From Deltaproteobacteria bacterium (GTDB lineage: Bacteria > Desulfobacterota > Dissulfuribacteria > Dissulfuribacterales > QOAL01), in NCBI GenBank assembly GCA_015493475.1, contig WGDC01000016.1, positions 1 through 44,721 of the forward strand: DNA of 44,721 bases, written 5' to 3'. The notes beneath the pieces are model-generated. The model had not been told where the DNA came from. It did not search any database and was given only the letters and a program-made list of their open reading frames with translations. The position numbers were made by a program, and so were the translations under genes. This document shows positions 14,333 to 23,312 of this stretch, piece after piece; within the stretch, counting starts at the first letter, position 1, and each line of letters opens with the position of its first letter.

Positions 14333-16111
14333 TCAAAAAAGTTTCTTCTCGTTCAGATCCCTTATCTTTTCTTCCTGTTTTTCCCTCAGTCGGCAAAGCC
14401 TTTCCTTCAGGTTTTCATCAGCGAGTGAAAGCAGTTCCACAGCAAACAACGCGGCGTTTCGTGCGCCCGCTTTGCCTATACCCATGGACGCAACGGGAAT
14501 GCCGGGAGGCATCTGTACTGTGGAAAAGAGGGCATCGAGACCCTTTAATGAACTGCTGTCAATAGGCACCCCGATGACAGGCAGTGTGGTGTGTGATGCA
14601 ATTACACCAGCAAGATGGGCCGCCATGCCCGCTCCTGCAATAATTACTTTTACTCCCCTTTTTCTTGCAGAGCGGGCGAAATCTGCAGTCAGCTCAGGGC
14701 TCCTGTGGGCGGAAAGCACCCTTACTTCATAGCCGATACCGAAATCCTTCAGAACATGGGCCGCTTTTTCCATCACCTTGGCGTCGTTTTTACTGCCCAT
14801 CACTATGGAAACAACCGGGCTTGAAAGATGTTTCAGCGCCTTTTGGCCTATGTCCCTTCTGTAGTGCATGCCTTCCCAGCTTATCTTGGAGACCGCCTCA
14901 TAAGCCCTTTCTATCGCCTCCTTTATAGTGGAACCAAGGGCGGTGACCCCGAGAACCCTGCCCCCTGCGGTAACGTATTTTCCATTTTTAAGGGCCGTAC
15001 CTGCATGAAAGACCATTACGTCTTTCATTTTTTCTGCCTCTTCGAGCCCCTTGATAACCTTCCCTTTTTCGTATTTTCCAGGGTAACCTTTTGAGGCGAG
15101 CACTACACAGACCGCAGCCCTTTCATCCCAGTCAAGTTGCAGTTCTTGGAGTCTTCCCGCAGAGGCAGCCTCCACCACATCAAGCAGGTCTGTCCTGAGC
15201 CTCATCAGTATGGGCTGGGCCTCTGGATCGCCAAAGCGGCAGTTGAACTCTAGTACCTTCGGTTGTCCCTCTTTAATAATAAGTCCGCCGTACAGCACGC
15301 CCTTGTAAGGCATTCCCTCCGCCGCCATGGCATTCACAGTGGGTACCATTATCTCTCCCATGATCCTGTCAAAGAGCCTGGCGTTTACCACAGGTGCTGG
15401 AGAATACGCACCCATTCCCCCTGTGTTCGGACCCTTGTCGTCATCATAGACTGCCTTATGATCCTGGGAAGTAGCAAGTGGCAGGACGTTTTTACCGTCC
15501 GTAATGGCCATAAAGGAGGCCTCTTCCCCCTGAAGGAATTCCTCCACAATGACCCTGTCGCCTGCCTCACCAAATGCCCTTTTCACCAGGACAAGGTCTA
15601 TGGCCTCTAAGGCTTCCTCGATACTGAAACAGAGTATCACACCCTTGCCGGCTGCCAGACCATCTGCCTTGATTACCACGGGTGCCCCGGTTTCATGTAG
15701 GACAAAATCCTTGGCCGAATCCGGATCGGCAAAAACCCTGTATTTACCCGTAGAAATGTTATACTTGGACAGCAGGTCCTTGGTAAATACTTTGCTGGCC
15801 TCTATTTGTGCGGCCTTCTTGTCCGGGCCGAAGCATACGAGCCCCCTGTCCTCAAAGAGGTCCACGATGCCTTGGGCCAGAGGGGCCTCGGGCCCGACGA
15901 TTGTTATATCAATTCTTTTATCCATGGCAAACGCGAGAAGCCCTTCCATGTCTGATGCGCCTATGTCGACACAGGCGGCGTGGCGGGCGATCCCCGCATT
16001 TCCAGGAGCGCAATATACAGTTTCAACCCTTGGGCTTCGGGCAAATTTCCAGCATAGCGCATGTTCCCTGCCTCCAGCGCCAACAACGAGGATGTTCTTC
16101 TTTGCAGCCAT
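14333..16111 (-). CDS. purD: Fused phosphoribosylamine-glycine ligase and AIR mutase (PurD-PurE)
   Basis: A 592-residue fusion of two purine enzymes. Residues 1 to about 425 are PurD (ILVVGAGGREHALCWK, ATP-grasp segment PVVIKADGLAAGKGV, GGMGAYSPAP, FGDPEAQ and terminal MHYRRDIGQKAL). After a linker of only a few residues a complete class I PurE follows (VSIVMGSKNDAKVM, SAHRSPE, GAGMAAHLAGVIASHT, VQMPPGIPV). PurD makes GAR; PurE interconverts N5-CAIR and CAIR, steps that are not consecutive. Start 16111 has GGAGAGG ahead; upstream frame extension overlaps the divergent kinase gene. The frame is unbroken. Confidence 0.93.
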   Translation of the reverse strand: MAAKKNILVVGAGGREHALCWKFARSPRVETVYCAPGNAGIARHAACVDIGASDMEGLLAFAMDKRIDITIVGPEAPLAQGIVDLFEDRGLVCFGPDKKAAQIEASKVFTKDLLSKYNISTGKYRVFADPDSAKDFVLHETGAPVVIKADGLAAGKGVILCFSIEEALEAIDLVLVKRAFGEAGDRVIVEEFLQGEEASFMAITDGKNVLPLATSQDHKAVYDDDKGPNTGGMGAYSPAPVVNARLFDRIMGEIMVPTVNAMAAEGMPYKGVLYGGLIIKEGQPKVLEFNCRFGDPEAQPILMRLRTDLLDVVEAASAGRLQELQLDWDERAAVCVVLASKGYPGKYEKGKVIKGLEEAEKMKDVMVFHAGTALKNGKYVTAGGRVLGVTALGSTIKEAIERAYEAVSKISWEGMHYRRDIGQKALKHLSSPVVSIVMGSKNDAKVMEKAAHVLKDFGIGYEVRVLSAHRSPELTADFARSARKRGVKVIIAGAGMAAHLAGVIASHTTLPVIGVPIDSSSLKGLDALFSTVQMPPGIPVASMGIGKAGARNAALFAVELLSLADENLKERLCRLREKQEEKIRDLNEKKLF

Positions 16112-16151
16112 TTTCCTCTCCAGAGCTTTTTGAAAACTACTACTAATAGCC

Positions 16152-17588
16152 ATGCACTCACTGGTCAAGACCAGCTTTATTGCTTATATAAGGTTTATGG
16201 CGTTCCATCTTGATAGGTTGAAAATAGGCGGATTCTGGCAGAACAAGTACCTCATAGCTATTCTCTTTTTGCTCACCCTGTTCAGTATAATCGCCACGAT
16301 AAGTGCCGTTTCGAGCTACAGGATATCAATAGCGGGCTCGAGGCACCTGCTTGAGACAAGGGCCACTGACATAGCAGTGAACCTGGGCTTCGCCCTTGAA
16401 AGGCTTGGCCTGAATACCGAGCTTTTCCCAGACCTTGTGGCCTCTGACCGCTGGGAATACCTAGCTTTTCTGGCCCTCGTAGACAAGGATATGACGTGCA
16501 TTCTTCATTCAAATCAGAAGCTCATAGGCAGGAAGATAAAAGACGCCTCCATAAGCAGGGTGTTCAAAATGGAAAGGATAGTTACCCACTTTGAAAAGCT
16601 TGCTACCGGTGAAAAGGTATTCATATTGGATTTTCCATTGAAGCTTCATCTTGCTGATATGAATCAGATGGCCGGGAGAAGGATTTGGAGCGATACGGGC
16701 CTTGGACGTAGGCCAGGGCCTGATGTCTTGAAGCCCCTTCCGGCCCTCAAAATATATTGTCTTAGGGTGGCGCTGCATCCCTGGCCCGCCTTTTCTATAG
16801 AGAGAAAGGCAAAATTTCAATTAATGATGATTCTTTCTTCTGTTGTGCTTTTGTGGCTTCTTGCTGGTTTTTTTATCAGGGCATGGAAGAAAAACTACCT
16901 TCTTGAAAAAAGCCTTGCTGAAAAGGAGAGAATGGCCGCCCTTGGACAGATGGCAGCTGTGCTTGCCCATGAAATAAGGAATCCTCTCAGTACAATAAAA
17001 GGATTTGCCCAGATTCACATGGAAGACGCAAGTGACCCGGATATCAAGGAGGATATGGAGATCATAGTGGATCAGGTTGCCAGGCTTGAAAGGTTGGCGT
17101 CCAACCTCCTCGGTTATGCGAAACCCACGCAGATACACCTGGAAAATTTTGATGTAAGGCAGTTATGCCGCGACATTGCGCGCACGATACCGGTTGATGG
17201 GCAGAAAATAGATTTGCGCATTGAATGCCTTGGGAAAAAGATCGTTGCTGACAGGTCCAAGATTATCCAGGTCGTAGTGAACCTGGTTCAAAACTCCATT
17301 GAGGCGCTCAAGGACGAGCCGGTCAAAGGGAGTGTCCATGTGCGGATAAAAGCCACCGAAGAAGGAGTTGGTATCAGGGTGGAGGACAACGGTCCCGGAT
17401 TCAAGGAGGAGACAATGGACAGACTTTTTCAGCCCTTTTTTACCACAAAAACAAGGGGAACCGGCCTTGGCCTTGCTATAGTAAAAAGGCTTTGCGACGC
17501 AATGAACGGCAAAATAGATATCGGCAGGGGCAATATGGGAGGGGCAATGGTAGAGATATTTATACCTTCACCGGAGGAAGAAAAGTAG
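16152..17588 (+). CDS. Membrane sensor histidine kinase (NtrB/ZraS type)
   Basis: A 478-residue kinase with membrane segments at about 32-52 and 222-243 enclosing a roughly 170-residue extracytoplasmic sensor of no recognised type. The DHp has the phospho-acceptor His273 in LAHEIRNPLSTIKGFAQ, followed by the ATPase motifs VVVNLVQNSIEAL, VEDNGPGF and GTGLGLAIVK. The kinase core resembles those paired with sigma-54 activators, but no response regulator is here. ATG 16197, with AAGG close by, is an alternative start that removes 15 residues. Its stop overlaps the radA start by one base. Confidence 0.9.
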   Translation: MHSLVKTSFIAYIRFMAFHLDRLKIGGFWQNKYLIAILFLLTLFSIIATISAVSSYRISIAGSRHLLETRATDIAVNLGFALERLGLNTELFPDLVASDRWEYLAFLALVDKDMTCILHSNQKLIGRKIKDASISRVFKMERIVTHFEKLATGEKVFILDFPLKLHLADMNQMAGRRIWSDTGLGRRPGPDVLKPLPALKIYCLRVALHPWPAFSIERKAKFQLMMILSSVVLLWLLAGFFIRAWKKNYLLEKSLAEKERMAALGQMAAVLAHEIRNPLSTIKGFAQIHMEDASDPDIKEDMEIIVDQVARLERLASNLLGYAKPTQIHLENFDVRQLCRDIARTIPVDGQKIDLRIECLGKKIVADRSKIIQVVVNLVQNSIEALKDEPVKGSVHVRIKATEEGVGIRVEDNGPGFKEETMDRLFQPFFTTKTRGTGLGLAIVKRLCDAMNGKIDIGRGNMGGAMVEIFIPSPEEEK

Positions 17589-18946
17589 TGACCAAGGGAA
17601 AACAACTCTACGTCTGCGACAGTTGCGGTTTCACCTCGGTCAAATGGCTTGGAAGATGCCCGCAGTGTAATAAATGGGACAGTATGAGCAAGATAACCGG
17701 AACCGTTGTGCAAGATCCAGGTGCAGCTTCTATCGCTACGAGGGCAGGGAAAATCTTCAGACTCGGCGAGGTTGATGGTAGACAAGAGCAGGCACGCTAT
17801 GAGACAGGCATGGGTGAATTTGACAGGGTGCTTGGTGGAGGCGTCGTTCCGGGTTCGTTGATACTGCTTGGAGGCGAGCCGGGGATAGGTAAATCCACGC
17901 TGCTGATCCAGGTCCTTTCCGCGCTCGCAGACAGGGGATTGAAGGTTATCTATGCGTCTGGTGAGGAGTCGATAACCCAAATAAAGATGCGTGGCGAAAG
18001 GCTTGGAGTGAATGGAAACGTGCTGCTCCTTTGTCAGCCTCAGGTTGAGGCCATTTCCACACATGTTATTCATGAACAGCCCCAGGTTCTCGCCGTGGAT
18101 TCCATTCAGACCCTTTACTGCCAGGACGCGCCTTCTTTGCCCGGCAGCATGGGGCAGGTCAAGGCGTCTTCCGCACGTCTCATGCTCATGGCTAAAGATA
18201 TGGTAATACCGATTTTCATAGTGGGGCATGTTACCAAGGAGGGGGCAATCGCGGGCCCCAGGGCCCTTGAGCACCTTGTCGATACGGTGCTGTATTTCGA
18301 AGGCGACAGGACCCAGGCGTTCAGGCTACTCAGAACCGTGAAAAACCGGTTCGGTCCGACCCACGAGATAGGCATTTTCGAGATGAAAGAAAGTGGTCTT
18401 GCAGAGGTAAAAAACCCGTCCAACCTCTTTCTCGAACACAGGAACCAGGACGTGGCGGGCTCTGCCATATTTCCATGCATAGAAGGTACGAGACCCCTCC
18501 TTGTGGAAATCCAGGCCCTTGTCAACCAGTCGTACCTATCCCTGCCTAGGCGCACCACTGCCGGCTTCGACTCCAACAGGCTTGCCCTTCTAACAGCAGT
18601 GATGGAAAAGCTTCTTGGAACAGCACTTTTTGACAAGGATATATTCGTTAATATAGTGGGGGGGCTGAGAATATCCGAGCCAGCCGCAGATCTTCCCCTG
18701 ATATGCGCAGTACTTTCAAGTTTTTTTGACAACCCCCTACCCCATTCAGTTGCCGTTTTCGGGGAAGTCGGACTTACAGGAGAGATAAGGCCGGTCTCAC
18801 ACATGGATATCAGAATTAAAGAAGCTCGACGGCTCGGCATACGTCAGTGCGTGATTCCAAAGGGGGCGAGAGTCGGTTCAGGACAGAAGGTAATATTGAA
18901 AGAACTTACCCACATAGGGCAGCTGCCCGACCTTCTCTTTTCATGA
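17588..18946 (+). CDS. radA: DNA repair protein RadA
   Basis: RecA-like branch-migration helicase of recombinational repair. From the GTG start (GGAGG ten bases upstream) the 452-residue protein has a zinc finger (Cys10, Cys13, Cys24, Cys27), Walker A GGEPGIGKST at about 95-104, the RadA-specific KNRFG motif in LRTVKNRFGPTHEIG, and a C-terminal Lon-protease-like domain (DIFVNIVGGLRISEPAADL, FGEVGLTGEIRPV). Length is normal. It is translationally coupled to the upstream kinase. Confidence 0.95.
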   Translation: MTKGKQLYVCDSCGFTSVKWLGRCPQCNKWDSMSKITGTVVQDPGAASIATRAGKIFRLGEVDGRQEQARYETGMGEFDRVLGGGVVPGSLILLGGEPGIGKSTLLIQVLSALADRGLKVIYASGEESITQIKMRGERLGVNGNVLLLCQPQVEAISTHVIHEQPQVLAVDSIQTLYCQDAPSLPGSMGQVKASSARLMLMAKDMVIPIFIVGHVTKEGAIAGPRALEHLVDTVLYFEGDRTQAFRLLRTVKNRFGPTHEIGIFEMKESGLAEVKNPSNLFLEHRNQDVAGSAIFPCIEGTRPLLVEIQALVNQSYLSLPRRTTAGFDSNRLALLTAVMEKLLGTALFDKDIFVNIVGGLRISEPAADLPLICAVLSSFFDNPLPHSVAVFGEVGLTGEIRPVSHMDIRIKEARRLGIRQCVIPKGARVGSGQKVILKELTHIGQLPDLLFS

Positions 18947-19002
18947 GGTATCTCAATACCCAAGGAAATGAAAACCAACCCGATTTCCAGATGTTTAATT
19001 CC

Positions 19003-19031
19003 TTGACACCCAAATGAAGCTATCCTAAACT
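19003..19031 (+). promoter_or_regulatory. Sigma-70 promoter for trxA-trxB-bamD
   Basis: A perfect TTGACA (19003-19008), a 17-base spacer, then TAAACT (19026-19031, four of six). The leader before trxA would be about 77 bases. Confidence 0.55.
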
Positions 19032-19114
19032 TTTTCTCTCTAACGAGACACATAAAGTCACGGCCATGGAATTTATTTCATAAGTACATACTTTGGAAAA
19101 GGAGAACATAACTT

Positions 19115-19444
19115 ATGTCTAGCGACAAGATTATCCAGGTAACCGATGCAGATTTCGACGAAAAGGTCCTGAAGAATGAACTCCCAGTATTGGTTGATTT
19201 TTGGGCGGCCTGGTGCGGTCCATGCAGGGCCATAGCCCCTGTTATTGATCAACTCGCTGAAGAATATGAAGGCAAGGTGACCATTGCAAAAATGAACGTG
19301 GATGAAAATCCGGCCACTCCCGGTAAATTGGGCATCAGGGCCATACCCACCCTGATTCTTTTCAAGAACGGTGGGGTTGTCGAACAGATTACAGGGGCCG
19401 TGGGTAAGACCGTTATAGACAACGCCCTTGGAAAGGTTTCATAG
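19115..19444 (+). CDS. trxA: Thioredoxin
   Basis: Small cytosolic disulfide reductant. The 109-residue protein has the active site WCGPC (Cys34, Cys37) in VDFWAAWCGPCRAIAP, the cis-proline AIPTL and the usual thioredoxin length. AAGGAG precedes the start. Its stop is followed at once by the trxB ATG, so the pair forms a complete reductant system. Confidence 0.97.
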   Translation: MSSDKIIQVTDADFDEKVLKNELPVLVDFWAAWCGPCRAIAPVIDQLAEEYEGKVTIAKMNVDENPATPGKLGIRAIPTLILFKNGGVVEQITGAVGKTVIDNALGKVS

Positions 19445-20356
19445 ATGATCCATGACCTGGTCATAATCGGTGGAGGGCCAGCGGGACTTGCAGCCGCCAT
19501 TTACGCAGGCAGGGCCGATTTGGAAGGCTTCATACTTGAAAAGATGAGCCCGGGAGGACAGGTACTTATTACCGATATTGTTGAAAATTATCCTGGCTTT
19601 CCGGACGGAATTACAGGTTTCGAACTTGTCGAGAAGTTGTCCGAGCACGCCAAGAAGTTTGGTTTTGGGGTCGAAAATGGCGAGGTAGAGGCTATAGAAC
19701 AGGCAGGGGAAAACCTTAACATTATTCTTGCCGATGAACGCGTTATCACTACTCGGAACGTAATAATAGCCACTGGAGCGACCCACAGAAGGCTTGGCGT
19801 AAAGGGGGAGGAACGGCTTACCGGCCGTGGCGTTTCCTATTGCGCCACCTGTGACGGCCCCTTTTTCAGGGACCAGCGAGTCGCCGTAGTTGGCGGAGGG
19901 GACAGCGCCGTCCAGGAGGCCGTATTCCTCTCCAGGTTTGCTAGCAAAGTCTACCTGATTCACCGGCGGGACGAATTAAGGGCGGTGAAGGTACTCCAGG
20001 AAAGGGCGTTTTCAAACGAAAAGATCGAATTCATCTGGGACAGTGTAGTTGAGGAGATAGAGGGACAGGACCAGGTTAAATCGGTCAGGGTTCGTAACGT
20101 GAAAACCGGCGAGGTTACGCATCTTCCGCTTGATGGCGTTTTTATATTCATAGGGATAGAACCGGCCACGAATTTTGTGAGAGATTTAATAGAAACGGAC
20201 GAGCAGGGCTTCATCAAAACTGACGAATGGATGCGGACCTCGTTAAAGGGCGTGTACGCTGCCGGGGACTGTAGGCTCAAACCTCTTCTGCAAATAGTCA
20301 CAGCAGTGGCGGAGGGCGCCACTGCCGCATTTGCCGTGGAACAGGAAATGGCATGA
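19445..20356 (+). CDS. trxB: Thioredoxin reductase
   Basis: FAD flavoenzyme passing electrons from NADPH to thioredoxin. The 303-residue protein has the N-terminal FAD motif GGGPAGLAAAIYAGR, the redox pair CATC (Cys133, Cys136), the NADPH motif VVGGGDSAVQEAVFL with HRRDELRA, and the C-terminal FAD signature YAAGDCR. The HRRDxxRA arginines fit NADPH, although partner specificity is not proven. The end overlaps bamD by four bases. Confidence 0.95.
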   Translation: MIHDLVIIGGGPAGLAAAIYAGRADLEGFILEKMSPGGQVLITDIVENYPGFPDGITGFELVEKLSEHAKKFGFGVENGEVEAIEQAGENLNIILADERVITTRNVIIATGATHRRLGVKGEERLTGRGVSYCATCDGPFFRDQRVAVVGGGDSAVQEAVFLSRFASKVYLIHRRDELRAVKVLQERAFSNEKIEFIWDSVVEEIEGQDQVKSVRVRNVKTGEVTHLPLDGVFIFIGIEPATNFVRDLIETDEQGFIKTDEWMRTSLKGVYAAGDCRLKPLLQIVTAVAEGATAAFAVEQEMA

Positions 20357-21144
20357 AAAGAATTTCTTGCCTTTTCATGATTTGTCTTTTTCTGGTCACT
20401 ACCCTGTCTCTTGGGGGGTGTTCCGGCAAGTCGGGGGATTCCTGGCTTAAACATATCTTTTCTCCCCAGGAAGAGGAAGAAGGTCCGGTCCCTCCAGAAG
20501 CGCAGCTTACCGCGAGGGCCATGCACTACTTTGATATCGGACGCTACCTCCTTGCCGAGGATGAATTCAAAAGAATAAGGGACAGGTATCCCTTCAGCCC
20601 GTATGCCACGGTGGCGGAGTTGCGTCTTGCTGACTGCAAGTACTACCTCGGTCTTTACGAGGAGGCCATTCCGCTTTACCAGGACTTTGAGAACTTGCAC
20701 CCCACCAATGAGGCTGTTCCCTATGTAATTTTCCAGATAGGTAGCTGTTACTATCATCTTATGGATACCCCAGACCGTGACCAGACCAGTACTCACAAGA
20801 TGATAGAAACATTCACGAGGCTGATCAGCCGATATCCTGACAGCCCGTTTACCATTGAGGCGCAAAAAAGGATAAAGGAAGGAAGGGCGCTCCTTGCAGA
20901 ACATGAGTACGTTGTCGCCCATTGGTACTTCAGGACAGATCACATTCCCCAGGCCATAAAAAGGCTGGAAAATATTATCACCCTCTATCCAGACACTCCG
21001 GTATATCACAAAGCGGTGATGAAAATAGCTGAGTACAAGGACGTTGCAGAGCATCTTGACGAATATGTTAAGGCCGAGGAAAAAAAGGACGAAGAGAAGA
21101 AACTGCATGAAAAACCCTGGTGGGACAAACTTTGGCCATTTTAA
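20353..21144 (+). CDS. bamD: Outer membrane assembly lipoprotein BamD
   Basis: TPR lipoprotein of the BAM complex that inserts beta-barrel proteins in the outer membrane. The 263-residue precursor has a signal peptide ending in the lipobox LGGC (Cys23). Helical repeats follow (RAMHYFDIGRYLLAEDEFKRI, ATVAELRLADCKYYLGLYEEA, FTIEAQKRIKEGRALLAEHE), with a long charged tail ending WWDKLWPF. Its presence marks a Gram-negative envelope. Its start overlaps the trxB stop. Confidence 0.9.
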   Translation: MKRISCLFMICLFLVTTLSLGGCSGKSGDSWLKHIFSPQEEEEGPVPPEAQLTARAMHYFDIGRYLLAEDEFKRIRDRYPFSPYATVAELRLADCKYYLGLYEEAIPLYQDFENLHPTNEAVPYVIFQIGSCYYHLMDTPDRDQTSTHKMIETFTRLISRYPDSPFTIEAQKRIKEGRALLAEHEYVVAHWYFRTDHIPQAIKRLENIITLYPDTPVYHKAVMKIAEYKDVAEHLDEYVKAEEKKDEEKKLHEKPWWDKLWPF

Positions 21145-21215
21145 CAGCCCTCATGGATCGAAACCGATACGGTTCTTGGTCGGGCAAATGAGATGTCCGT
21201 CTGCACCATGCCGTC

Positions 21216-22349
21216 TTGAGGATTATTTATTTCGTGTTGCTTATCTCTGTTGCCCTTTCTCTTTTTCTGTGGGTCATTATCCTGCTGCTTCCCTGGAGGC
21301 CATGGAGCACCCGGGAGCGTTTCGATGATTGCGATTCCGAAGCAACATGTGCATCTAGTGAAATAACCGTCCTGATTCCCGCAAGAAACGAGGCAGATTT
21401 CATAGAAACTTCTCTTATTTCCGTACTTTCACAATCAGAGGACATCATGGTCATAGTAGTGGATGACTGCTCGGAGGATGGGACAGGCTCAGTTGCCAAA
21501 AGGATTATGGGCAATCGTGGCAGGGTTATCAGAGGGACCATGCCCCCACGGGGTTGGACCGGCAAGCTGTGGGCTCTTGAGAAGGGCCTTGCCGAGGTAT
21601 GCACTCCCTACGTACTCCTTATGGATGCCGATATAGTCCTTGAAAAAGATGTGGTGACCGCCGCCCTGTCTTTCATGAAAAGGCATGAACTATCCCTCTT
21701 TTCCCTCATGGCCAGGCTGCGTATGGAATCTATTGTGGAACTGCTTTTTATGCCCGCCTTTGTATATTTTTTCAAGCTCATCTATCCATTTTCCATAGTG
21801 AATGGCAAAAACCGTTTTGTTGCCGCAGCCGCTGGGGGATTCATCCTTGCAAAAACAGATGTACTCAGGGAGATCGATGCATTCTCTTCCATAAAAGGAT
21901 GCATCATAGACGATTGTACCCTCGCCATGAAAATAAAGAGACATGGCGGTTCGATCTTTCTTGCCATAACAAAGTGTGTTCGGAGCATCAGGGAATACAA
22001 ACGCCTTGGAGAGGTCTGGGCCATGGTGGAACGCACTGCGTATACCGAACTTCACTATAGTCCTTTTTTGCTCGTTCTGACAACGGTATTGATAATTCTA
22101 TCATTTCTTGTGCCCCTTGCCGGTCTTTTTTCGGCATGTTTCTTGACTTTTGTCATGTCTGCTCTTGCTCTTTCCATCATGCTTATTTCCTATGTGCCCG
22201 TTTTGAGGTATTATGCTGTCTCTATCTATCTTTGCTTTACTCTTCCCTTGGTAGCGCTTTTATACATGGGTATGACATGGTCATCGGCCATCAACTATTA
22301 TCTTGGGAATGGGGCTTCATGGAAAGGCAGAAGATACCGGGAGAAATAA
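21216..22349 (+). CDS. hpnB: Hopene-associated glycosyltransferase HpnB
   Basis: A membrane GT2 glycosyltransferase of the HpnB group, found with hopanoid genes; its exact substrate is unproven. The 377-residue protein has an N-terminal membrane helix followed by LPWRPWSTRERF, a strong HpnB hallmark. Then come VLIPARNEADFI, VDDCSEDGT, LLMDADIV (the DxD), RLRMESIVELLFMPAFVYFF, AAAAGGFILAKTD and IDDCTLAMKIKRHGG. Two or three C-terminal membrane helices follow. The TTG start at 21216 has no good ribosome binding site; GTG 21234 is possible. It leads into ispH, DUF116 and hpnH. Confidence 0.88.
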   Translation: MRIIYFVLLISVALSLFLWVIILLLPWRPWSTRERFDDCDSEATCASSEITVLIPARNEADFIETSLISVLSQSEDIMVIVVDDCSEDGTGSVAKRIMGNRGRVIRGTMPPRGWTGKLWALEKGLAEVCTPYVLLMDADIVLEKDVVTAALSFMKRHELSLFSLMARLRMESIVELLFMPAFVYFFKLIYPFSIVNGKNRFVAAAAGGFILAKTDVLREIDAFSSIKGCIIDDCTLAMKIKRHGGSIFLAITKCVRSIREYKRLGEVWAMVERTAYTELHYSPFLLVLTTVLIILSFLVPLAGLFSACFLTFVMSALALSIMLISYVPVLRYYAVSIYLCFTLPLVALLYMGMTWSSAINYYLGNGASWKGRRYREK

Positions 22350-22353
22350 CAGG

Positions 22354-23295
22354 ATGAACAGGAAGAGGCTAAGAATCATTTTGGCCCAGCCGAGGGGTTT
22401 TTGTGCTGGAGTAAAAAGGGCAATCAACATAGTGGAAACCGCCATCGAGCGATACGGTACACCTGTGTGGGTACTGCACGAGATAGTGCACAACACCCAT
22501 GTCATTAAAAGCCTGTCCCAGGCTGGGGCAAGATTTGTAGAGGAGATAGACGATATTCCTCCTGGGTCGATAACCATTTTCAGCGCTCATGGCGTTTCCA
22601 ACGCTACAGAGGAAAGGGCCAAGGAAAAGGGACTTAAGGTTATTGATGCCACGTGTCCATTGGTAAAAAAGGTTCACCACCAGGCGATGCGTTACAATAA
22701 GATGGGACATGACATTGTGATAATTGGCCACCACGGCCATCCCGAGGTTGAGGGGACCCTTGGCAGGGTTATGGGCAGGGTAATCGTTGTTTCAACAGTT
22801 GAAGACATAAGGGCGCTTACGCTTTCAGATCCCAAAAAGGTCGCTTACGTTACCCAGACCACCCTTAGCACTGACGATACCAGAGAGCTTATCAGCGAGC
22901 TTGCGAGACGGTTTCCGGAAATAAAGGGGCCCAACCTGAGGGATATATGCTATGCTACCCAGAGCAGGCAGGACGCGGTCAGGAAACTTGCCGAGGAGGT
23001 GCAAATGCTGCTCGTAGTAGGCTCACAAAACAGCTCCAATTCCAACAGGCTCAGGGAAACTGGGAGGGCAAGGGGGCTCGAGGCATACCTTGTGGACAAT
23101 GCACAGCACGTTGATCTGAACTGGTTCAATAACAAGTCCGTGGTAGGCATCACAGCTGGGGCGTCTGCCCCGGAGATACTGGTGCAAGATATTATTAACA
23201 TGCTAAAAAGGCATTTTGTTCTCGATGTAAGGTCCCAAGAGGGGAAGGAAGAGACTATGAGGTTCAAGCTTCCCAAGTTTCCCGATTTCGAATAG
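22354..23295 (+). CDS. ispH: 4-hydroxy-3-methylbut-2-enyl diphosphate reductase
   Basis: The last enzyme of the MEP pathway, giving IPP and DMAPP with an iron-sulfur cluster. The three cluster cysteines are visible at Cys17 (QPRGFCAGVKRAI), Cys101 (DATCPLVKKVH) and Cys199 (ICYATQSRQDA), together with HEIVHNTHV and the SQNSSNS motif. The 313-residue length is normal. Start 22354, just after the hpnB stop, agrees with the family; the frame is open upstream only inside hpnB. It supplies precursor for hopanoids, made partly by its neighbours. Confidence 0.95.
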   Translation: MNRKRLRIILAQPRGFCAGVKRAINIVETAIERYGTPVWVLHEIVHNTHVIKSLSQAGARFVEEIDDIPPGSITIFSAHGVSNATEERAKEKGLKVIDATCPLVKKVHHQAMRYNKMGHDIVIIGHHGHPEVEGTLGRVMGRVIVVSTVEDIRALTLSDPKKVAYVTQTTLSTDDTRELISELARRFPEIKGPNLRDICYATQSRQDAVRKLAEEVQMLLVVGSQNSSNSNRLRETGRARGLEAYLVDNAQHVDLNWFNNKSVVGITAGASAPEILVQDIINMLKRHFVLDVRSQEGKEETMRFKLPKFPDFE

Positions 23296-23312
23296 CATCA
23301 AACGCATTATTC

